DNA from: Planctomycetes bacterium syqfu
GTDB lineage: Bacteria; Planctomycetota; Phycisphaerae; Phycisphaerales; Phycisphaeraceae
Length of the DNA stretch: 64,000 bases
Reading direction: 5' to 3'
Assembly (NCBI GenBank): GCA_020974905.1
Contig: CP087563.1
Span: 2,480,001 to 2,544,000, forward strand
Each line of letters starts with the position of its first letter. Within the stretch, counting starts at the first letter, position 1. Position numbers and translations under genes: made by a program. Shown one piece after another: positions 59,533-64,000 of the stretch. Below the pieces are notes generated by a model. It was not told the DNA's origin. It made no database searches and saw nothing but the letters and a program-made list of their open reading frames with translations.

Positions 59533-62370
59533 TTATTTTACAAGCATTAATTGACCAGCAAGATCTACCCGCCAGCTGTGCGTTCTTGTAGGGCACCACA
59601 TCACCCACTGCTTACGACCTGACTGGCGTACAGTTACATTAAACGGGATCACCATATCTTGCGCAGGCTTAATGCCCAGCGAATCAAAAGGGATCTTCCA
59701 TTCACAGCTCCACGATTCCATCCCGTTTACAGAAGCACGGTATACGACCCCTTCGGCCGCTTTTTCCACCAAATCAGTTGGCGTCCCTGCTTCGTCACTA
59801 CTTTCAAACTCACCCTTTGGGTAACCCCTTAGTATTAAAATACAAAATGTTTTTTTCACATTCACACCAAATGCAAGTTCTACCGCATCAGACCGCCCCC
59901 ACTGAGCGCTGGTATCAAACGTCTTTTTCGGATCAATCATGCTTTTGACCGCAACATATAAACTGCTGTCATCATGCCTGATTCGAACGGTACTGGACAA
60001 AGGAGTTGTTTTGCCGACCCCCATCTTATTGACAACAAAATGATCATTGGGATTTTCACCCCAAGTCTCCTTGAATCGATCATCATGCCACTCGTTTTCA
60101 GAAATTTCCCCGTCAATCTTTATTGTCCCATTTGCGAACACTGCGTTAACCACCGGATGACTCTCAGCATCTCTTTTTTGCCAATCATCCGGTTTGGGAC
60201 TCACTTGATTTACCACGGGCCATGTCGCTCTCAAGGCGCTTTTGTAAAGGCCGATTTTGCCCGTAGGAAGTTTTTTAAACGAACTGTATTGCACTGAATC
60301 TTCGGGCAGATTAAAGCTTATTAAGCTATTCGTTCTGCCGACTTCCAACGTTTTAATGGCAGACCAGTCGTTACTAGAGATCTCAAAGCACTTCTTCAAT
60401 CGATTTATTTCCCCGCCATCACCCTGTCGCCAATTAATAAACATACCTCCCAGAGATATATTGTTTGTTACCACGCCATGCTCGGGATATTCGGGGGTTT
60501 CTTCAAGCACATTGACAAGTTCGGGATATTTCGTACTCCATGGCTTTGTTTTGTAGGGAAAACGCCTTAACTTTTCAGCCAATTGGTGCTGGGGGGTATA
60601 ACGGTAACCAAGAATCAGAGCACATTGAGTACAACCAGCGAAAAGATTATTTTTTATTTTGATTGACCGTCCACCATAAAGGGCAATCGCATTTCTCATT
60701 CGGCTGAAAATATTGCCATAGATAGAAATACCGCTTGCGGCATCGTCAAGATGGACCCCCAGGCCATACGAAGCGATCGGCCCATAGATATCGTGAATAT
60801 AGTTGAAGTGAATCTCATTGCCGTATGAAGCCCAGTCTCGACCTGTATATATCGCTCCCACTTCAGTGGTTTGGCGCGCGACACTGTGAATCTCGTTATA
60901 TTCAAATCGGTGATCATTCCCACGAAATAAATAGGCCGTATGTGGCAAATCATTCAGCAGGCAATGCGTGATTTTTGCCCCCACCCCATTGACTCCAATC
61001 CCTGGCCGATAGGTTCTCTCCCACAACCCGATTCGATAGATATGTGTATTATCAACCGTGTGATTGCATGGCGTCAGCGTTTGGCGATTTCCTCCCACGA
61101 TGCTGACGCCGCCAGCCGACAAATCGTGTATATCGCAACCCCTTATGAAATGATTTTCCCCGCCAGTGATCTTCACGCCGATGTTACCCAGATTGCGTAA
61201 AATACATTTTTCAATTCCAACATCACTCCCCTTGTCGATTATAATTCCCGCACTTCTGGCATTTTCAATAGTTATCCCATGAAAAGTAATGTATGAAGCC
61301 TTATGAACCTCAATCAACGGTTCGCTCATCAGCGGAACCTGAGCATCACCATCACGTATTTCTTCTGGCGGCCAAAAATAGATTTTCCCGTTTTCACGGT
61401 CTACTCTGAACTCACCGGGTTCATCAAGCTCGCTCAGGGCATTGGCAATGGTATAAGTACTGCGGGCACCGTCATGATTGGGATTATCTTTTTTATACCC
61501 ATAATGATGATATGGAGGAAATAACTCGATCAAACCTGTTTTCGGATCAATGCTTTTGACTTGCTGATTATCATCCGCGTACGTAACTGCAAAGTATCCA
61601 CGGCACCAGAGCTCCTTTTCCTGCGCCCACTTTTGCGCACGCTCTTGATTGACATAGAATTGCCCCAACGTATTAGCGGGCTGGCCGCGAAACGTAATCA
61701 TTTTCCCTTCAATATATGGAATATTACGAATATAATCCCCCCAGCCCTGATTGGGCCAACTGGCCAATCTCATGGCCTGCCCCTTAAACGACAACCACAG
61801 GCCATTGGGATTTATTTGCTGACGACGATGATCATCCGTCCAATTGCAATAGGGATTAAAGTCCGGCACATCGCTGATTCCCGCTTCAACAAGATCTTCA
61901 ACAAGCACTTTTTCCCTGGCCAACTCAGGCATTACTTTCAAAACGGACTTGTCTATAACGGACTTCCAATTCCCGAGCACAATGCCACCATTCAACGATA
62001 CATCAGTGACATTTCCACTGGCGCTACGGTAAACAATCGGTTTGCCCGGCTCTCCCGAATCCTCCTTTTGCAATACAAATGTTTGCGTTCGACGGTAAAC
62101 GCCCTTTTCGATCAGCACGGTCACGCCACCATCAGGCAAGCCGGTCTTTCTCCTGAGCTGTCGTATTGCGTCCCTGGCTCCTTCAAGCGTTCGTAATGGC
62201 GTTTCTTTTTTGCCATCATTAAAATCATGACCGGAAATGGAGACATAAATAGACTCACCTGCGCGACTGATTGATGGACATAGAAATCCTGTAACGAACA
62301 GTAGAAAAAATACAGCACACATACGGCCTGTATATTTTTCACTTCTATCATCCAAACAGCTATCAGACAA
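59533..62370 (-). CDS. Large secreted beta-helix protein with C-terminal CBM9-like domain
   Basis: A 945-residue secreted protein. The start is a TTG at 62370 with AAAGGA about 9 bases upstream; a downstream ATG near 62322 would also keep the signal peptide (MCAVFFLLFVTGFLCPSISRA). Residues ~40-120 begin YVSISGHDFNDGKKETPLRT, the usual opening of right-handed beta-helix enzymes, and coils run to ~600 (ITFHGITIENARSAGIIIDK, HDIYGPIASYGLGVHLDD, NNLFAGCTQCALILG). Residues ~750-945 resemble a CBM9-like domain (IKIDGEISENEWHD, LYVAVK). It probably attacks a polysaccharide; no specific site was assigned. Confidence 0.85.
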   Translation of the reverse strand: MSDSCLDDRSEKYTGRMCAVFFLLFVTGFLCPSISRAGESIYVSISGHDFNDGKKETPLRTLEGARDAIRQLRRKTGLPDGGVTVLIEKGVYRRTQTFVLQKEDSGEPGKPIVYRSASGNVTDVSLNGGIVLGNWKSVIDKSVLKVMPELAREKVLVEDLVEAGISDVPDFNPYCNWTDDHRRQQINPNGLWLSFKGQAMRLASWPNQGWGDYIRNIPYIEGKMITFRGQPANTLGQFYVNQERAQKWAQEKELWCRGYFAVTYADDNQQVKSIDPKTGLIELFPPYHHYGYKKDNPNHDGARSTYTIANALSELDEPGEFRVDRENGKIYFWPPEEIRDGDAQVPLMSEPLIEVHKASYITFHGITIENARSAGIIIDKGSDVGIEKCILRNLGNIGVKITGGENHFIRGCDIHDLSAGGVSIVGGNRQTLTPCNHTVDNTHIYRIGLWERTYRPGIGVNGVGAKITHCLLNDLPHTAYLFRGNDHRFEYNEIHSVARQTTEVGAIYTGRDWASYGNEIHFNYIHDIYGPIASYGLGVHLDDAASGISIYGNIFSRMRNAIALYGGRSIKIKNNLFAGCTQCALILGYRYTPQHQLAEKLRRFPYKTKPWSTKYPELVNVLEETPEYPEHGVVTNNISLGGMFINWRQGDGGEINRLKKCFEISSNDWSAIKTLEVGRTNSLISFNLPEDSVQYSSFKKLPTGKIGLYKSALRATWPVVNQVSPKPDDWQKRDAESHPVVNAVFANGTIKIDGEISENEWHDDRFKETWGENPNDHFVVNKMGVGKTTPLSSTVRIRHDDSSLYVAVKSMIDPKKTFDTSAQWGRSDAVELAFGVNVKKTFCILILRGYPKGEFESSDEAGTPTDLVEKAAEGVVYRASVNGMESWSCEWKIPFDSLGIKPAQDMVIPFNVTVRQSGRKQWVMWCPTRTHSWRVDLAGQLMLVK

Positions 62371-62525
62371 AGTACAAATCCTTTATTCTGTATAAAGTCC
62401 ATGTTACTAACATACAAAGTAATAATGCATGATATTCACCAGACACTCTGCCTATTGATACAAAAAACCAAGCGTTCATTGAAATCGAAAAGTCCGATGC
62501 ACACCAACAACTTCCACACTGGTCT
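62371..62525. other. Short spacer between beta-helix gene and LacI
   Basis: 155 AT-rich bases. It contains the AAAGGA site of the TTG start of the beta-helix gene and may contain its promoter. No clear operator was found. Confidence 0.35.
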
Positions 62526-63557
62526 TTAACCGCCTGCGATTAAACTGGGCTCGACCATCAAAGTGGTCCGGGGTGCACTACGGTGGTTGATCCGCCACAG
62601 GATTTGTTCAGCCGCTTTGATTCCTATGTCGTGCGCCATCACATCGATTTCCGCAGGCCGTGGATAAAGATTGGACACAACACGTTGTTCGTTGTTGCAG
62701 GACACCACTTCCAGATCGACACCCGGTCGAATCCCACGCTTGAGCAGATGCTGATAAACGGCAGTGACAATGGTGTCCGAATCGACCATCAATCCTGTCG
62801 GCCGGACTTTCATATCAAGCATCTGGTCGATGACCTGGGCGAGTTTGTCGTGATTGACCTGGTGAACTTGATCGGTCATTTCCATGATCTGGTCATCCAT
62901 CAACAATGTTGCTTTGCAGTCATGCTCCTCAAGGAATTGGCCAAAGGCTTTACCACGCTCAAGCATCGCCCCATTATTTCTGCCGATATAGACGCAGTGC
63001 CGATGTTGTTTCTGGAGAAGGTATTGGCCGGCAAGACGCGCCACGGTGACATGGTTGACGAGAATTTGATCAAACCATTGGCTGGGCGTGTCGTTGGTTC
63101 CCATCACTTTGACGCAGGGATATTCCCACGCCGCTTTGACGACACTATCCGAATGCGAATCCAACCCTAGCAGGATCATGCCATCAAAACTGTATTTGGA
63201 AACCGTATTCAAAAAGCGATCGGCCTTGGCGACGCCGATCAGGATCAGCGTCAAGCCTTTTTTCTGTAACGATTCTTCAATGCCTGCCATCACATCCGTA
63301 TAGACCGAGTTACTGAGCAATGAGCGATGCCGCTTGAGCATGCACAGTGCGATGCGGTTGGTTCGGCGTACGCGGCCCTGTGGCAATGACTCGGGACTCT
63401 GCTTTTTGAAAGGATACCCCAACTCCAGCATTACACTTCGAACGCGTTGAGCCGTCTTCACCGAGACACTGGGCTTTTCATTGACCACCAAAGATACCGT
63501 GGCCAAGGACACCCCGGCCTTTTCAGCGACATGTTTGATGGAAACTTCTTTTGCCAA
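62526..63557 (-). CDS. LacI-family transcription regulator
   Basis: About 343 residues if started at the TTG at 63557 (MAKEVSIKHVAEKAGVSLAT), which has AGAGGA 8 bases upstream; an ATG at 63599 adds 14 residues and lacks such a site. The helix-turn-helix is at the N-terminus (IKHVAEKAGVSLATVSLVVN), the hinge follows (VRSVMLELGYPFKKQ), and the sugar-binding domain holds DGMILLGLDSHSDS and ARLAGQYLLQKQHRHCVYIG. It is divergent from the ABC permease gene at 63758 and upstream of the beta-helix/LamG/pseudopilin cluster, so it could control import and degradation together. Confidence 0.9.
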   Translation of the reverse strand: MAKEVSIKHVAEKAGVSLATVSLVVNEKPSVSVKTAQRVRSVMLELGYPFKKQSPESLPQGRVRRTNRIALCMLKRHRSLLSNSVYTDVMAGIEESLQKKGLTLILIGVAKADRFLNTVSKYSFDGMILLGLDSHSDSVVKAAWEYPCVKVMGTNDTPSQWFDQILVNHVTVARLAGQYLLQKQHRHCVYIGRNNGAMLERGKAFGQFLEEHDCKATLLMDDQIMEMTDQVHQVNHDKLAQVIDQMLDMKVRPTGLMVDSDTIVTAVYQHLLKRGIRPGVDLEVVSCNNEQRVVSNLYPRPAEIDVMAHDIGIKAAEQILWRINHRSAPRTTLMVEPSLIAGG

Positions 63558-63694
63558 AACACCATTCCTCTTTCGTCGAAGCCCCGGTTCATTGCCCAAT
63601 CATAGAAGACTCGAATCGCAAGTCAATATTTTTTAAATTTTAAATTACTAAAATTATTTTACAATTACTTTAAAATTTGTATCTTACAAAATAT

Positions 63695-63722
63695 TTGATT
63701 TTTAAAATTTACTTTATACAAT
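63695..63722 (+). promoter_or_regulatory. Sigma-70-like promoter for the ABC permease
   Basis: TTGATT at 63695-63700 and TACAAT at 63717-63722 are separated by 16 bases and point to the permease. The surrounding 63620-63720 is extremely AT-rich with several TTTAAA-type short inverted repeats that could bind the divergent LacI protein. Confidence 0.4.
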
Positions 63723-63757
63723 CCACCACAGACTCGTTTCGAACACGGATTACCTTC

Positions 63758-64000
63758 ATGCCCAACCCCGCTTCAACATCTTTGCCAATCACAAACGACG
63801 CAAAAAAAGCGAACGCGGGCACCCTCAGCCAGCGTCAACTCATCTGCATGAACTTTTCCAAGCACAGGCTGGCGGTGATTTGTCTGTATGTGCTGGGACT
63901 GATGTATCTGCTAGCAATCTTTGCTGAGTTCTTTGCACCGTACACGCCCAATCACAAGATTCTGACCGATGCCTATGCCCCGCCGCAGCCGATCCTTTGG
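63758..64000 (+). CDS. ABC transporter permease (OppC/DppC-like), N-terminus only
   Basis: The first 81 residues of a gene cut by the right edge. It starts at ATG 63758 (MPNPASTSLPITN), has a basic, Ser/Lys-rich N-terminus, and then a membrane helix (HRLAVICLYVLGLMYLLAIF) followed by FFAPYTPN. That HRLAV..GL..L...F.P....N pattern is typical of the second permease of dipeptide/oligopeptide/oligosaccharide importers. The substrate cannot be told; next to a LacI regulator and a polysaccharide-acting operon, an oligosaccharide importer is likely. Confidence 0.75.
   Translation, partial: MPNPASTSLPITNDAKKANAGTLSQRQLICMNFSKHRLAVICLYVLGLMYLLAIFAEFFAPYTPNHKILTDAYAPPQPILW

Noticed and set aside
62583-63170. 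A 195-codon open frame on the plus strand
   Set aside because: It is antisense to the LacI regulator and shows no protein-like motif.

Overview
The window looks like an accessory, polysaccharide-degrading region of a PVC-group bacterium, most likely Planctomycetota (Phycisphaerae-like), with Lentisphaerota as the alternative. The signs are seven short pseudopilins with the [11 protein letters not shown] start (several ending in an H-x9-DG type motif), many LacI/GntR/AraC sensors each beside carbohydrate-active enzymes, and an integrase remnant with planctomycete-like wording. A glycyl-radical enzyme with its activase points to an anaerobic or facultative lifestyle. This assignment rests on protein style only.

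Layout. 1-2.1 kb (minus): a sialidase-like start and two DapA/NanA-family aldolases, divergent from an FCD-AraC fusion regulator (2.4-3.2 kb). 3.4-7.9 kb: a GntR/LacI hybrid regulator, a secreted GH71-like enzyme and a pseudopilin. 8.3-11.3 kb: an ECF sigma factor, a membrane anti-sigma candidate, a pseudopilin and a one-pass membrane protein in a tight operon. 11.7-18.3 kb (minus, AT-rich): a small secreted protein, a GH2 beta-galactosidase and a GH39-like secreted hydrolase. 18.4-21.3 kb (minus): two pseudopilins, a GntR-type sensor and a truncated second copy of that sensor. 21.5-29.6 kb (plus): a DUF5696/GH101-like protein, an AGE-family epimerase, a glycyl-radical enzyme and its activase, an amidohydrolase and a Rieske protein. 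29.7-32 kb: GH16, an AraC regulator, a methyltransferase fragment and a transposase tail. 32.3-43.5 kb: a pseudopilin divergent from a LacI regulator, followed by a frameshifted giant GH42-like gene, a sialate O-acetylesterase-like enzyme, GH20 and an uncharacterised 638-residue protein. 43.6-46.6 kb: a URO-D family protein and a PhyH dioxygenase (minus), divergent from an AraC regulator. 46.7-47.7 kb: Fic and transposase debris. 47.9-56.3 kb (minus): a large uncharacterised protein, three beta-helix paralogues, a pseudopilin and a LacI regulator. 56.5-57.8 kb: integrase and transposase debris. 57.8-63.6 kb (minus): a pseudopilin, a LamG protein, a large beta-helix protein with a CBM9-like end and a LacI regulator. 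63.7-64 kb: the start of an ABC permease.

The repeated theme is a cassette of one sugar-responsive regulator, one pseudopilin and one or more glycan-active enzymes, seen about five times. The enzymes (GH2, GH16, GH20, GH39-, GH42-, GH71- and GH101-like, beta-helix proteins, an acetylesterase) suggest complex acetylated or amino-sugar-containing, possibly algal or mucin-like, glycans. The NanA-like aldolases and AGE epimerase fit N-acyl sugar catabolism. At least seven broken genes or remnants mark the region as one of frequent gain and loss.
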